From Geobacter sp. (lineage in GTDB: Bacteria; Desulfobacterota; Desulfuromonadia; Geobacterales; Pseudopelobacteraceae), in contig WKKS01000001.1 of assembly GCA_009684515.1 (NCBI GenBank), forward strand, positions 310,001-374,000: a DNA stretch of 64,000 nucleotides. The letters are read 5' to 3'. Position numbers and translations under genes: made by a program. Of this stretch, positions 9,547 through 20,080 are shown piece after piece (position 1 is the first letter of the stretch; each line of letters starts with the position of its first letter). The notes below the pieces were generated by a model. It did no database searches and was not told the DNA's origin. It saw only the letters and a program-made list of their open reading frames with translations.

Positions 9547-10103
9547 CAAACTTCCAAGACCTCTTTTTCTTTGTGGGCCACGGCCTCATCAACTTTGACT
9601 TCAAAACTCTTGGTAACTTCCTGGACATCTTTTTCATATTTTTTTAATTCGTCTTCAGTGACAGCCTTGTCCTTTTCAAGTTTTTTAAGCTTGTCAATGG
9701 CATCACGTCGAATATTTCTAAGTGCAATCTTGTCCTCTTCAGCCTTTTTCTTGAGATCCTTGACGATCTCCTTACGCCGTTCTTCTGTAAGAGGAGGCAG
9801 GTTCAACCGGATGGTTCTGCCGTCATTGGAAGGAGTCAGGCCAATGTTTGAATTCATAATAGCCTTCTCAATGGCAGGAATCGTCTTGGCTTCCCAGGGA
9901 GAAATAGTGATTGTTCTAGGTTCCGGCACAGCCAAAGTGGCAACCTGGCTGATGGAAGAAAGATTCCCGTAGTAATCTACCTTGACGGAATCCAGTATGC
10001 TGGTGCTGGCACGGCCGGTTCGGATTTTTTGGAATTCGTTTTTCAGGACTCCCAAGGTTTTTTCCATATGTGATTTCATATCATCAAGAACATTTTTCGG
10101 CAT
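9546..10103 (-). CDS. frr: Ribosome recycling factor
   Basis: Splits post-termination ribosomes together with EF-G. The 185-residue, all-helical, highly charged protein has the conserved start MEKTLGVLKNEFQKIRTGRAS and the central NLPPLTEERRKEIVKDLKKKAEEDKIALRNIRRDA segment typical of the family. It starts three bases after the pyrH stop codon and overlaps uppS by one base, so it is certainly in the operon. Confidence 0.97.
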   Translation of the reverse strand: MPKNVLDDMKSHMEKTLGVLKNEFQKIRTGRASTSILDSVKVDYYGNLSSISQVATLAVPEPRTITISPWEAKTIPAIEKAIMNSNIGLTPSNDGRTIRLNLPPLTEERRKEIVKDLKKKAEEDKIALRNIRRDAIDKLKKLEKDKAVTEDELKKYEKDVQEVTKSFEVKVDEAVAHKEKEVLEV

Positions 10104-10105
10104 CT

Positions 10106-10881
<776 letters not shown>

Positions 10882-10890
10882 AGGTTAATG

Positions 10891-11826
10891 TTAGAGGCCG
10901 GCTGCAGCCGCTACCTCGGCGGCAAAGTCGGATTCCTTCTTTTCCAGTCCCTCGCCCAGGACAAACTTGGCGAAACGGGTAACTGTAATTGCAGTGCCAA
11001 GTGCTTTGCCGGTTTCAGCTGCATACTGCTGAATTGACTTATCGGTGTCCTTGACGAACTGCTGTTCAAGCAGGCAGATATCGGTGTAGAACTTGTTGAC
11101 CTGACCATCGATTATTTTATCGATGATATTTTCAGGCTTGCCGGTTTCACGTGCTTTGGCACGATAAACGTCCTTTTCACGCTCGAGAACATCCGCGTCA
11201 ACTTCATCACGCTTTACATAAAGAGGTGATGCAGCGGCACAATGCATGGCAACATCCTTCACGAATGCGGCGAAGCGCTCGTCCTTGGCGGCTGCTTCAT
11301 TATCGCAGGTCGCCTCAACAAGCACGCCGATCTTGCCACCAGCGTGAATGTAAGAGCCAATTGCTCCGGCACCCGAAACTTCGAAAGTGCTGAAACGGCG
11401 AATCTGCATATTCTCGCCGATAACGGAAATAGCCTCGCTCAACAGGGTCTGAATCGTTTTGCTGCTATCGCCAACATAGGCCTGTGCAAAAAGCTCTTCA
11501 ACTGTTGTGGGCCCAGCCTGCAGAACGTGATTGGCAACGTCTTTTACAAAAGCCTGGAACTTGTCATTCTTGGCGACAAAGTCGGTTTCGCTGTTGATCT
11601 CAACCAGAACACCCTTGTTGCCACCGGCGGAGATGGCGGCCACAACCATACCTTCGGTTGCTGCGCGTCCGGACTTCTTAGAAGCGGCAGCCAGGCCCTT
11701 TGTACGCAAAAAGTCAACGGCCTGGTCAAAATTTCCGCCAGTTTCCTCGAGTGCTTTCTTGCAATCCAGCATGCCAGCACCGGTTGATTTTCTCAATTCA
11801 CTGATTTGTGCAGCTGATACAGCCAT
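10891..11826 (-). CDS. tsf: Elongation factor Ts
   Basis: Guanine-nucleotide exchange factor for EF-Tu. The true start is [28 protein letters not shown] at the ATG at 11826 (the reading frame stays open upstream into rpsB by chance). The 311 residues comprise the N-terminal UBA-like domain, TDFVAKND of the exchange core, a second core subdomain with a repeated [15 protein letters not shown] segment, and the C-terminal helix. This is the long, two-subdomain form as in Escherichia coli. It follows rpsB by 40 bases. Confidence 0.96.
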   Translation of the reverse strand: MAVSAAQISELRKSTGAGMLDCKKALEETGGNFDQAVDFLRTKGLAAASKKSGRAATEGMVVAAISAGGNKGVLVEINSETDFVAKNDKFQAFVKDVANHVLQAGPTTVEELFAQAYVGDSSKTIQTLLSEAISVIGENMQIRRFSTFEVSGAGAIGSYIHAGGKIGVLVEATCDNEAAAKDERFAAFVKDVAMHCAAASPLYVKRDEVDADVLEREKDVYRAKARETGKPENIIDKIIDGQVNKFYTDICLLEQQFVKDTDKSIQQYAAETGKALGTAITVTRFAKFVLGEGLEKKESDFAAEVAAAAGL

Positions 11827-11866
11827 TCTATCCTCCCATCCCTGACAGGGATTAATATTTGAATTA

Positions 11867-12628
11867 TTAGCCAGCAACTTCTTCTGCAACTTCTTCAGGC
11901 GCGTAATCGCCGGAACCTTCGTTGCCGGTCTGAAGAGCAGCGTTACGGGACTGTTGCCCCTCAATAACCGCATCGGCCATTTTGGCGGAAAGCAGACGGA
12001 TGGCGCGGATGGCGTCGTCATTACCAGGAATGACATAATCGATAGGATCCGGATCGCAGTTTGTGTCAACAACGGCTACAACAGGGATACCAAGCTTGTT
12101 GGCTTCCTGAACAGCAATTTCCTCATTCTTCGGATCGATTACAAACATGACGCCCGGAAGCTTGGTCATGCTCTTGATTCCACCCAGAGTCTTCTGGAGT
12201 TTTTCGCGATCCCGGCCAAACTGCAGCGCTTCTTTTTTGGTATAGGCCTCGATTGTGCCGTCCTCGAACATCGCGTCTATCTTCTTGAGACGATCAATGC
12301 TCTGCTTGACGGTCGAGAAGTTTGTCAGCATGCCGCCCAGCCAACGCTGATTGACATAGTGCATTCCGCAGCGTGTTGCCTCTTCAGCAACCGAATCCTG
12401 AGCCTGCTTCTTGGTGCCGACAAAAAGCACATTGCTGCCGTCTTGAGCTGCATCTCTAACAAAGCTGTAAGCGGACTTGAAATAGCGGACGGTTTTCTGC
12501 AGGTCGATGATGTAGATGCCGTTACGAGCCCCGAAAATGTAAGGTTTCATCTTGGGGTTCCAGCGTTTGGTCTGGTGACCGAAGTGAACACCAGCCTCCA
12601 ACAGTTCTTTCATGCTGATACTTGACAT
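11867..12628 (-). CDS. rpsB: 30S ribosomal protein S2
   Basis: Small-subunit ribosomal protein needed for S1 binding. The start [29 protein letters not shown] is family-typical, with [17 protein letters not shown] and the [27 protein letters not shown] region later. The 253 residues carry an Ala/Glu-rich tail. It is the first gene of the block, with a roughly 95-base leader that could bear autoregulation by S2 as known elsewhere; I see no specific element. Confidence 0.97.
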   Translation of the reverse strand: MSSISMKELLEAGVHFGHQTKRWNPKMKPYIFGARNGIYIIDLQKTVRYFKSAYSFVRDAAQDGSNVLFVGTKKQAQDSVAEEATRCGMHYVNQRWLGGMLTNFSTVKQSIDRLKKIDAMFEDGTIEAYTKKEALQFGRDREKLQKTLGGIKSMTKLPGVMFVIDPKNEEIAVQEANKLGIPVVAVVDTNCDPDPIDYVIPGNDDAIRAIRLLSAKMADAVIEGQQSRNAALQTGNEGSGDYAPEEVAEEVAG

Positions 12629-12726
12629 ACGTTTCTCCTTTGGTTTTTCCTCCGCCCCACCGAATCCCCGCCAGCCTTAAGGGACACCGCCGGATCTGTC
12701 AGGGCGTGTGAATTGAATAGCGGAGA

Positions 12727-12756
12727 CTTATACCACGGCAACCAAACAGAGATCAA
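12727..12756 (-). promoter_or_regulatory. Sigma-70 type promoter of rpsB-tsf
   Basis: On the minus strand TTGATC (12751-12756), an 18-base spacer and TATAAG (12727-12732) lie about 100 bases ahead of rpsB. Confidence 0.5.
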
Positions 12757-12771
12757 GCAAAAACAGCTAAT

Positions 12772-12993
12772 TCAGGTATCAAGGGCACCCAACGGGCAAC
12801 TAACAATACAGCTGCCGCATTTGGTGCAGCGGTCTTCAAACTTTATCACCGCGTTTTTGTGAAAACCAACCGAATCAAGCGTGATTATTTTGAGAGGACA
12901 AGCTGCAACGCAACGGCCGCATCCGCTACAGCGGGAAACATTGACGACCGGAACGGTCAGAAGGGCTACAGCCCCAGATCCATCTGTTTCCAT
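12772..12993 (-). CDS. 2[4Fe-4S] ferredoxin-type protein
   Basis: A small electron carrier of 73 residues. Two cluster motifs are complete: CSGCGRCVAACP and CTKCGSCIVSCP, each CxxCxxCxxxC followed by Pro. The ATG at 12993 is the only ATG ahead of the motifs; a longer GTG start at 13044 is less likely because it would overlap the upstream gene more. It overlaps the Cys-rich gene by 28 bases, so the two are probably translated from one message. Partner enzyme unknown. Confidence 0.8.
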   Translation of the reverse strand: METDGSGAVALLTVPVVNVSRCSGCGRCVAACPLKIITLDSVGFHKNAVIKFEDRCTKCGSCIVSCPLGALDT

Positions 12994-13148
12994 GTAAACT
13001 CGGGTTTCGATTGTTTCCGTGAGAAGGGATAATAACGGGGGCACTTGGCAACCACTGCATTAGCCACCTGCTTGCAGGTACGGCGGCACGAGCTGCAAAG
13101 CTTGTTGGGGGACGGACGATTTGATGTCTGTTTTTTTTTGTTTTTCAT
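12966..13148 (-). CDS. Small cysteine-rich basic protein
   Basis: Sixty residues, strongly basic at the N-terminus (MKNKKKQTSNRPSP), with LCSSCRRTCKQ and a fourth Cys in AKCPRYYPFSRK. The four Cys (CxxCxxxC plus C) could bind one metal ion or a cluster. I recall similar short proteins with the pattern LCxSCxxxCKQ...KCPxY in Geobacter and clostridia, function unknown. No strong ribosome site precedes the ATG at 13148. It overlaps the ferredoxin gene. Confidence 0.65.
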   Translation of the reverse strand: MKNKKKQTSNRPSPNKLCSSCRRTCKQVANAVVAKCPRYYPFSRKQSKPEFTWKQMDLGL

Positions 13149-13156
13149 AAGTTACC

Positions 13157-13187
13157 GTAAAACTTCCGGGGCCGAGTGACCCCGGAG
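13157..13187 (-). terminator. Probable terminator after ilvE
   Basis: On the minus strand CTCCGGGGTCACTCGGCCCCGGAAG forms a GC-rich hairpin followed by a short T-rich stretch (GTTTTA). The T-run is weak. Confidence 0.6.
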
Positions 13188-13211
13188 CTATTAGCAGCAT
13201 GCTTTAACATA

Positions 13212-14285
13212 TTATCCGACGAACGTTATCCAGCCAAATTCATCTTTCAATTTGCCGGTCTGAATACCTGTCAATGTATCATAAAGCTTCTGTGTAATTT
13301 CACCAACACGGCCGCCGGTCAACTGAAGCACTTCGTCTTTGTAACAGAGTCTGCCGACCGGAGAAATAACCGCAGCAGTTCCGCTGCCGAAAGCCTCTGT
13401 TACCTTGCCCGTACGAATGTCCTCAATCAGCTTGTTCACATCGATCTGACATTCCTCGACCTCGTACCCAAGCGTCGGAGCCAGCTTAAGCACCGAATCT
13501 CTGGTGACGCCGGAAAGGATCGAACCATTCAGTCGAGCGGTGATGATCTTTTTCCCATAGACAAAAAACATGTTCATGGCGCCGACCTCTTCAATATAGC
13601 GCCGCTCCCTGCCATCCAGCCATAGCACCTGGTCATACCCTTTTTTCTTGGCTTCCATGCCGGCTTTAAGCGAACTGGCATAATTGCCGCCGGTTTTGGC
13701 TTCACCGGTGCCGCCCGGCACAGCTCGCACATACTGATCTTCCACCAGAATGCTTACCGGATTGAAACCGGCCGCATAATAGGCGCCCACCGGCGAGAGT
13801 ATTACATAGAAATAATAATGATTCGAAGGATGTATCCCCAGAACAGGCTCCACGGCAATCATGGTCGGGCGAATATAAAGCGAGGTGCCTGAAGCGGTTG
13901 GAACCCACTCCTTTTCCAGTTCCACCAGTTTCTTGATGCCGTCAACAAACAGCTCTTCCGGCAAGGCAGGCATGCAGATGCGGTCTCCGGACTGATTGAA
14001 GCGACGGGCATTCATTTCCGGACGGAACAGGGCAACGCGGCCATCCGGCCACTTATACGCCTTAAGCCCTTCGAAAATTTCCTGGGCATAATGGAAAACC
14101 GTACAGGCCGGATCAAGCACGAAAGGGGCATACGGCTCGATTCGGGCATCACACCACCCTTCCCCCTCCCTCCACTCTATCATCAGCATACGGTCGGTAA
14201 AGTGTTTGCCAAAACCGAGTTTGGATTCATCTTTTATTTTTTCTTTCATTCTCTCTACGGACAGAGAAAGCACCTTGATATCCAT
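13212..14285 (-). CDS. ilvE: Branched-chain amino acid aminotransferase
   Basis: PLP enzyme that makes or breaks down Leu, Ile and Val using glutamate. The fold-type IV class is shown by the AQEIFEGLKAYKWPDGRVALFRP segment, by GTGEAKTGGNYASSLKA with the likely PLP lysine in the GGNYASSLKA loop, and by EVGAMNMFFVYG later. 357 residues, the longer BCAT form. GGGGG lies eight bases before the ATG at 14285, favouring it over the ATG two codons upstream. It has its own promoter and hairpin terminator, so appears monocistronic. Confidence 0.93.
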   Translation of the reverse strand: MDIKVLSLSVERMKEKIKDESKLGFGKHFTDRMLMIEWREGEGWCDARIEPYAPFVLDPACTVFHYAQEIFEGLKAYKWPDGRVALFRPEMNARRFNQSGDRICMPALPEELFVDGIKKLVELEKEWVPTASGTSLYIRPTMIAVEPVLGIHPSNHYYFYVILSPVGAYYAAGFNPVSILVEDQYVRAVPGGTGEAKTGGNYASSLKAGMEAKKKGYDQVLWLDGRERRYIEEVGAMNMFFVYGKKIITARLNGSILSGVTRDSVLKLAPTLGYEVEECQIDVNKLIEDIRTGKVTEAFGSGTAAVISPVGRLCYKDEVLQLTGGRVGEITQKLYDTLTGIQTGKLKDEFGWITFVG

Positions 14286-14333
14286 TAACATACCCCCGAC
14301 AATGGTTTCGCTGAAGCGTAATTTCAGTTGAAC

Positions 14334-14362
14334 AATATATCCAACCATCCCGCTGCTGGCAA
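14334..14362 (-). promoter_or_regulatory. Sigma-70 type promoter of ilvE
   Basis: On the minus strand TTGCCA (14357-14362), 17 bases, TATATT (14334-14339): five of six matches in both boxes. Confidence 0.6.
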
Positions 14363-14550
14363 GTGTTTAAACCGGAATTTTGTAATTCCAGACACGAAAT
14401 CCGGATCGCAATTCAACATATTTTCCGAAGCAACGGCAACTTCAAAAAATAAACCACATCCCTCCAGCCGAAACGGATGTATAATGGGACAGTAGAGAGT
14501 CGCAGTGATCCAGCCAGATACCCTTTATTCGCTGCGGCGGGAGGTGTGTC

Positions 14551-14913
14551 ATGAGAGGGCCGGAAATTATAGTAGCTTTGGATGCACGGCGTGCAGACAA
14601 CCATCATTTCGTAAAGTGGTGGCGAAAAGAGGAAGATTTTCTCGATTATGACCTGATTGACAGGTTCATAGACAATACGACAAGTGGTGAAGAAATTGGC
14701 GGGCTTGATCTTCTGACAACGGATGAAATGTGGCATGAACTCAAACGGGTTTGCGGCACGCAGGTAAAGCGTCTGCCTGATGCATCAGGAGACAAGGTAG
14801 AATGGGTGCATAGGGGAAAGAGCGGCATTACAACACATGTTTGTGCCTACACCCCTGAAACACTGATGGAGATTTTCGACGTCGAAACGCGTGGGAATCC
14901 GGTTGACTCCTGA
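14551..14913 (+). CDS. Hypothetical protein upstream of merA-like gene
   Basis: A 120-residue soluble acidic protein that I do not recognise. It has a GGGAGGTG ribosome site five bases before the ATG, which supports a real gene. It has no signal peptide, membrane helix or clear metal motif; Trp and His cluster in HHFVKWWRKE near residue 18. TGTATAAT at 14478-14485 could be its -10 box but the -35 is poor. It ends 42 bases before the flavoprotein gene and may share its transcript. Its role in mercury handling is not supported by sequence. Confidence 0.65.
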   Translation: MRGPEIIVALDARRADNHHFVKWWRKEEDFLDYDLIDRFIDNTTSGEEIGGLDLLTTDEMWHELKRVCGTQVKRLPDASGDKVEWVHRGKSGITTHVCAYTPETLMEIFDVETRGNPVDS

Positions 14914-14955
14914 CGCTTGCAGTGGAAATTCCTGATTGGGGCAGGGAGCGTCACC

Positions 14956-16389
14956 GTGAACAACACAGCTGATCTGATAATTCTCGGTTCCGGTTCGACA
15001 GCCTTTGCCGCTGCGTTGAGGGCCGCTTCCTACGGAGCCCGGGTTACGATGTTTGAAAAAAGTGTGCTGGGTGGCACGTGCATCAACTGGGGTTGCATAC
15101 CAAGCAAGACGGTCATTCATGCAGCCCTTTTCAGGCATGAGGCCGGTTTGGGGGCGCGCTTGGGCGTACTTCCGGGAGATATGACGGGTGCTGTCGATTA
15201 TGACCTTCTGTCCGCTCATCGCGACCGTGTGGTTCGAAAACTTCGCCAGGAACGCTATCTGGACGTAATGCAGGATGTCCCGGGAATGGAGTTGATAAAA
15301 GGTGCGGCGCATTTCGTAGACAGCCGGACAGTTGAAACGGTTGAGCGGCGCTATCGTTGTGACAGGTTTTTGGTAGCTGTGGGAGGGGACCCGCGGATTC
15401 CGGACATACCGGGAATAGGTGGGAGCGGCTATTTGACCAGCCGCAGCGCGCTGCTGATGAAAAAGCTGCCCTCTTCGCTGATTATTATCGGCGGAGGGGT
15501 TATTGCCGTTGAGATGGGCCAGATGCTGCATCGCCTGGGGTGTGAGATCACAATCCTCGAACATGGGCCGCGACTCCTGCCATCAACCGAGCCGGAGCCA
15601 GCCGAAGCGTTGCAGCAAGCTCTCGTGGAAGAGGGCTTGATAATTGTTCCAAATGCCTCGGTTTGTGCGGTGGAAGGCAGGGGTGATTCCTGTATTGTAA
15701 CTGCGAATGTAAACGGGGTACGGATCATATATCAGGCGGAGCGCCTGTTACTGGCTGTCGGAACAGAACCTGCCACTCGTAACATCGGCCTGGAAAAAGC
15801 CGGAGTTGTGCTGGATAGCAGGGGGTTTGTCAGCACTGATCAGTTTATGCGCACCTCAGCTCCAGGAATATGGGCTGCCGGAGATGTGACCGGCGGCATG
15901 ATGATTGCCACCGTCGGAGCAAAAGAAGCGACAGTAGCGGTGGACGACATGTTTGACCAGGGGTGCGGCTGCCTAATGGATCACCTGTCGGCACCAATGG
16001 CAATTTTTACAGATCCGGAGGTAGGCTCTGTCGGACACAGTGAAGATAGCGCCCGGCGGGCCGGATACGATGTGGCCGTGAACATCCTGCCGGTTAGCGC
16101 CATCCCCAAGGCGCACGTTATCGGAAGCAGGCACGGTGTCATCAAGATGATCGCCGATCGTGCCAGCGGCAGACTGCTGGGAGTTCATCTGGCTTGCCAC
16201 CGCGGGGCGGATCTGATCAATGAAGCCTCACTGGCGTTGCATCTCAAGGCGACCGTTGACGATCTGGCCGGCACGATGCATGTTTATCCATCAATCGGTG
16301 AAGGCCTCAAACTGTGCGCCCAGGGTTTTGATAGCGATATCAGCAAACTGTCCTGCTGCGCGGAACCGCGACCACCCCACAAATCGTAA
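14956..16389 (+). CDS. merA: Mercuric reductase-like FAD pyridine nucleotide-disulfide oxidoreductase
   Basis: A 477-residue flavoprotein. It has the FAD loop LIILGSGSTAFAAALRA, the redox pair GGTC42-INWGC47-IPSK, the NADPH loop SLIIIGGGVIAVEMGQ and the dimerisation domain MHVYPSIGEGLK. Near the C-terminus LSCC (Cys467-Cys468) matches the vicinal pair that hands Hg(II) to the active site in MerA. The N-terminal HMA domain is absent, and nine extra residues follow the CC pair. AGGGAG precedes the GTG at 14956; a TTG 13 codons earlier lacks a site. No merR, merT or merP is nearby, so a general metal or disulfide role remains possible. Confidence 0.8.
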   Translation: MNNTADLIILGSGSTAFAAALRAASYGARVTMFEKSVLGGTCINWGCIPSKTVIHAALFRHEAGLGARLGVLPGDMTGAVDYDLLSAHRDRVVRKLRQERYLDVMQDVPGMELIKGAAHFVDSRTVETVERRYRCDRFLVAVGGDPRIPDIPGIGGSGYLTSRSALLMKKLPSSLIIIGGGVIAVEMGQMLHRLGCEITILEHGPRLLPSTEPEPAEALQQALVEEGLIIVPNASVCAVEGRGDSCIVTANVNGVRIIYQAERLLLAVGTEPATRNIGLEKAGVVLDSRGFVSTDQFMRTSAPGIWAAGDVTGGMMIATVGAKEATVAVDDMFDQGCGCLMDHLSAPMAIFTDPEVGSVGHSEDSARRAGYDVAVNILPVSAIPKAHVIGSRHGVIKMIADRASGRLLGVHLACHRGADLINEASLALHLKATVDDLAGTMHVYPSIGEGLKLCAQGFDSDISKLSCCAEPRPPHKS

Positions 16390-16452
16390 AACATCCCCTC
16401 GACAGTTTTCACCACTACATCCGGCATGTTACCCGAATTTGTAAAATCCTGA

Positions 16453-16481
16453 TTGACAAAATCAAACCAATCTGTTTTAGT
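16453..16481 (+). promoter_or_regulatory. Candidate promoter of pyc
   Basis: TTGACA (16453-16458), 17-base spacer, TTTAGT (16476-16481) in the AT-rich 222-base gap before pyc. The -10 box matches four of six. Confidence 0.35.
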
Positions 16482-16611
16482 GCCGCCACTCACAGCTCAT
16501 AACTATTTAAAATAACTGAATAATTTTAGTTTTGCTAAATTTTTTGACTATTACAAACATCTATTTCAATCCTGCTTAAAGATTCAAAATCAAACCGCTG
16601 GAGGACAATTC

Positions 16612-19600
16612 ATGCAAAAGCACAAGTTCCGTAAAGTTATGGCCGCTAATCGCGGCGAGATCGCCATTCGTATCTTCCGCGCCTGCACGGAGCTGGGCAT
16701 CGGCACAGTGGCGATCTACTCCGAAGAGGACAAACTTTCACTGCATCGCTATAAGGCGGACGAAGCCTACCACATCGGCAAAGGAAAGGCTCCGATTGAC
16801 GCCTATCTGGGGATTGATGAAATCATTGCATTGGCTCTGAAAGCTGATGTTGATGCGATCCATCCCGGATACGGTTTTTTGGCTGAGAACGCCGAGTTTG
16901 CCGAAAAGTGCGAGGCCAACGGAATATCCTTCATCGGGCCGACTGCCGAAATGCAACGTGCCCTGGGTGATAAAGTGGCCGGACGCAAAGCGGCCATCGC
17001 CGCCGGTGTCAATGTGGTGCCCGGAACTGAAGAGCCGATCGTGAAGGAAGAAGAGGCGCTCAAATTTGCCAAGGAGCATGGCTACCCGATCATCATCAAG
17101 GCTGCCGCCGGTGGTGGCGGACGCGGCATGCGTGTCGCCAACAACAAGAAGGAGCTTCTGGAAGGTCTGGTTGCGGCTGGCAGCGAAGCCAAAGCATCTT
17201 TTGGGAACGCGGCCGTCTTCCTTGAGCGATATCTGGCCAACCCCAAGCATATCGAAGTCCAGGTGCTGGGCGACAACTACGGCAATCTGGTGCATTTCTT
17301 TGACCGCGACTGCTCTGTTCAACGCCGCCACCAGAAGGTGGTCGAATTCGCTCCATCGCTCTGCCTGACCCAGACCCAGCGCGAAGAACTCTGCACAGCC
17401 GCACTGAAAATTGCCGGGCAGGTCAAATACCGCAACGCCGGCACGGTCGAGTTTCTGGTGGATCAGGAAGGGAATCATTACTTCATCGAAATGAACCCGC
17501 GCATTCAGGTTGAACATACCGTGACCGAGATGATCACCGGTCGCAACCTGGTTCAGGACCAGATCCTGGTAGCTTGCGGCCACAAGCTGTCCGACCCGGA
17601 AATAAACATTCCAAGCCAGAGCGCCATCGACATGCGCGGTTATGCCATCCAGTGCCGCATCACGACTGAAGATCCGGCCAACAATTTCTCCCCCGATTTC
17701 GGCACCTTGACAACCTACCGCTCGGCGGCCGGCTGCGGCGTGCGTCTGGACGCCGGCAACGCTTTCACCGGATCCAAAATCACCCCGCATTACGATTCTC
17801 TGCTGGTTAAAGTCAGCGCCTGGGGTCTGACCTTCCAGGCTGCGGCCAACATCATGAATCGGGCCTTGCAGGAGTTCCGCGTACGCGGCGTCAAAACCAA
17901 TATCGGCTTTCTGGAAAATGTCGTCACGCACCCGGTTTTCATCAAGGGCAACTGCGACACTTCATTCATCGACAAGCACCCGGAGCTGCTGCAATTCCGC
18001 GAGAAAAAAGACCGGGCCAGCAAAATGCTCAACTTCCTGGGCGATGTAATCGTCAACGGTTCGCCGGGCATCGTAAAACCGCTAAAATCAGCCGAGCTGA
18101 TCGAGGCACGGGTGCCGGAACTGAACACCAACACACCACGACCGGCCGGCAGTAAGGATCTGTTCATGAAACTGGGAGCAGATGGGCTCTCAAAATGGAT
18201 ACTTGAGCAAAAGAAACTGTTGATCACCGATACGACCATGCGCGATGCCCACCAGTCAATTCTGGCTACCCGTGTCCGCAGCTATGATATTCTCAAAATC
18301 GCCGAACCGACCTCCTACCTGGGGGCCGACCTGTTCTCGCTGGAATGCTGGGGTGGCGCCACCTTTGACGTCTCAATGCGCTTTTTGAAGGAAGATCCCT
18401 GGCAGCGCCTGCACAAACTTTCGGAACTGGTTCCCAACATCCTGTTCCAGATGCTGCTGCGCGGCTCAAATGCGGTCGGATACACCAACTACCCTGATAA
18501 TGTGGTAGAAAAATTCGTTGAGGAAGCCGCCAACTCCGGCGTGGATATCTTCCGCGTCTTCGACTCGCTCAACTGGACCACCGGCATGAAAGTGGCCATG
18601 GAAGCGGTCAGGAAAAGCGGTAAGATCTGCGAAGCCGCCATCTGTTACACCGGCGATATCACTGACCCCAAACGCGACAAATACCCGTTGGAATATTACG
18701 TAAGCATGGCAAAAGAGCTGGAGCAGATGGGCGCCCATATTCTGGCGATCAAGGATATGGCCGGCCTTTTGAAACCGATGGCTGCCTACAAGCTGGTCAA
18801 AGCTCTCAAGGAAAATGTCGGCATCCCGATCCACCTTCACACCCACGATACCTCCAGCAACGGCAGCGCCATGCTGCTCAAAGCCAGCGAAGCCGGTGTG
18901 GATATCGTCGATGCAGCTCTGTCATCGTTCTCGGGGCTGACTGCCCAACCGAACCTGAATGCTTTGGTAGCGTCACTGGAAGGAAGCGAACGCGATCCGC
19001 TGGTCAATGCGCCCGGCCTTCAAAAACTGGCCAACTACTGGGAAACGGTGCGTGATTATTACGCCCCCTTCGAGTCCGGCCTCAAGAGCGGCACTGCCGA
19101 GGTTTACCACCACGAAATCCCGGGCGGGCAATACTCCAACTACAAACCGCAGGTAGCCGGACTGGGGCTGATTGAGCGCTGGGACGAGTGCAAGGAGATG
19201 TATCACAAGGTCAACATGATGTTCGGTGACATTGTCAAAGTCACGCCATCATCAAAGGTAGTCGGTGATATGGCCATGTTTCTGGTCAAAAACAATCTGG
19301 AGCCGGCCGACGTATTTACCTCCAGGGAGGACCTGGCTTTCCCGGAATCGGTGGTGGGAATGTTCAAGGGGATGCTTGGGCAGCCCTATCAGGGATGGCC
19401 GCAGGAGCTTCAAAAAATAATATTGAAAGGTGAGCAGCCGATCACCTGCCGTCCCGGCGAACTGCTGGAACCGGTTGACTTCGAAGAAGAGAAGCTCAAG
19501 CTTGAGGAAAAACTGGGGCATCGTGTTGATGACAAAACACTTATTTCACACATCCTGTACCCCAATGTTTACCCCGAATTTGACCGTCATCGTCAGGAAT

Positions 19601-20058
19601 ACTCGGACACTTCGGTTATTCCGACCCCGATCTTTTTTTACGGCCTTGAGCCGGGTCAGGAAACCTCTCTGGATATTGAACCGGGCAAAACCCTGATCAT
19701 CAAACTCAACGCCATCGGCAAAGTCCAGAAAGATGGAACTCGCGCAGTTTATTTTGAACTGAACGGCAATAATCGCTCGGTAGTCATCCGTGATAACTCT
19801 GTCGAAACCGATGAAAAAGCCCGTGACAAAGCCGAAAAAGGCAATGCCGGTCACATCGGCGCGCCAATGCCGGGCAAGGTCCTAAAGGTCAACGTCAAGG
19901 TCGGAGATGTAATCAAAGCCGGAGATATACTGATGGTAACCGAGGCGATGAAAATGGAAACCAGCATCAAAGCCAAGGCCGATGGTAAAATTGCCGATGT
20001 AAAATTCAAGGAAGGCGAAAAAGTGGACAAAGAGGATCTGGTCTTTGTTGTAGCCTGA
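16612..20058 (+). CDS. pyc: Pyruvate carboxylase (single-chain)
   Basis: Biotin enzyme that carboxylates pyruvate to oxaloacetate, the main anaplerotic reaction in acetate-fed Geobacter-type metabolism. The 1148 residues contain the ATP-grasp biotin carboxylase (about 1-450; KAAAGGGGRGM and FIEMNPRIQVEHTVTE), the carboxyltransferase barrel (about 530-810; RDAHQSILATRVR, IKDMAGLLKP, HTHDTSSNGSAM) and the C-terminal biotinyl domain with Lys1114 in EAMKMET. GGAGG precedes the ATG. It is flanked by a strong terminator and appears monocistronic. Confidence 0.97.
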   Translation: MQKHKFRKVMAANRGEIAIRIFRACTELGIGTVAIYSEEDKLSLHRYKADEAYHIGKGKAPIDAYLGIDEIIALALKADVDAIHPGYGFLAENAEFAEKCEANGISFIGPTAEMQRALGDKVAGRKAAIAAGVNVVPGTEEPIVKEEEALKFAKEHGYPIIIKAAAGGGGRGMRVANNKKELLEGLVAAGSEAKASFGNAAVFLERYLANPKHIEVQVLGDNYGNLVHFFDRDCSVQRRHQKVVEFAPSLCLTQTQREELCTAALKIAGQVKYRNAGTVEFLVDQEGNHYFIEMNPRIQVEHTVTEMITGRNLVQDQILVACGHKLSDPEINIPSQSAIDMRGYAIQCRITTEDPANNFSPDFGTLTTYRSAAGCGVRLDAGNAFTGSKITPHYDSLLVKVSAWGLTFQAAANIMNRALQEFRVRGVKTNIGFLENVVTHPVFIKGNCDTSFIDKHPELLQFREKKDRASKMLNFLGDVIVNGSPGIVKPLKSAELIEARVPELNTNTPRPAGSKDLFMKLGADGLSKWILEQKKLLITDTTMRDAHQSILATRVRSYDILKIAEPTSYLGADLFSLECWGGATFDVSMRFLKEDPWQRLHKLSELVPNILFQMLLRGSNAVGYTNYPDNVVEKFVEEAANSGVDIFRVFDSLNWTTGMKVAMEAVRKSGKICEAAICYTGDITDPKRDKYPLEYYVSMAKELEQMGAHILAIKDMAGLLKPMAAYKLVKALKENVGIPIHLHTHDTSSNGSAMLLKASEAGVDIVDAALSSFSGLTAQPNLNALVASLEGSERDPLVNAPGLQKLANYWETVRDYYAPFESGLKSGTAEVYHHEIPGGQYSNYKPQVAGLGLIERWDECKEMYHKVNMMFGDIVKVTPSSKVVGDMAMFLVKNNLEPADVFTSREDLAFPESVVGMFKGMLGQPYQGWPQELQKIILKGEQPITCRPGELLEPVDFEEEKLKLEEKLGHRVDDKTLISHILYPNVYPEFDRHRQEYSDTSVIPTPIFFYGLEPGQETSLDIEPGKTLIIKLNAIGKVQKDGTRAVYFELNGNNRSVVIRDNSVETDEKARDKAEKGNAGHIGAPMPGKVLKVNVKVGDVIKAGDILMVTEAMKMETSIKAKADGKIADVKFKEGEKVDKEDLVFVVA

Positions 20059-20080
20059 TCAATAACAGCCATTGCAAATG

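Noticed and set aside
16738..17931. Long antisense open frame (397 codons) across pyc
   Set aside because: Explained by codon bias of the real pyc gene on the other strand; composition is not protein-like and no ribosome site was seen.
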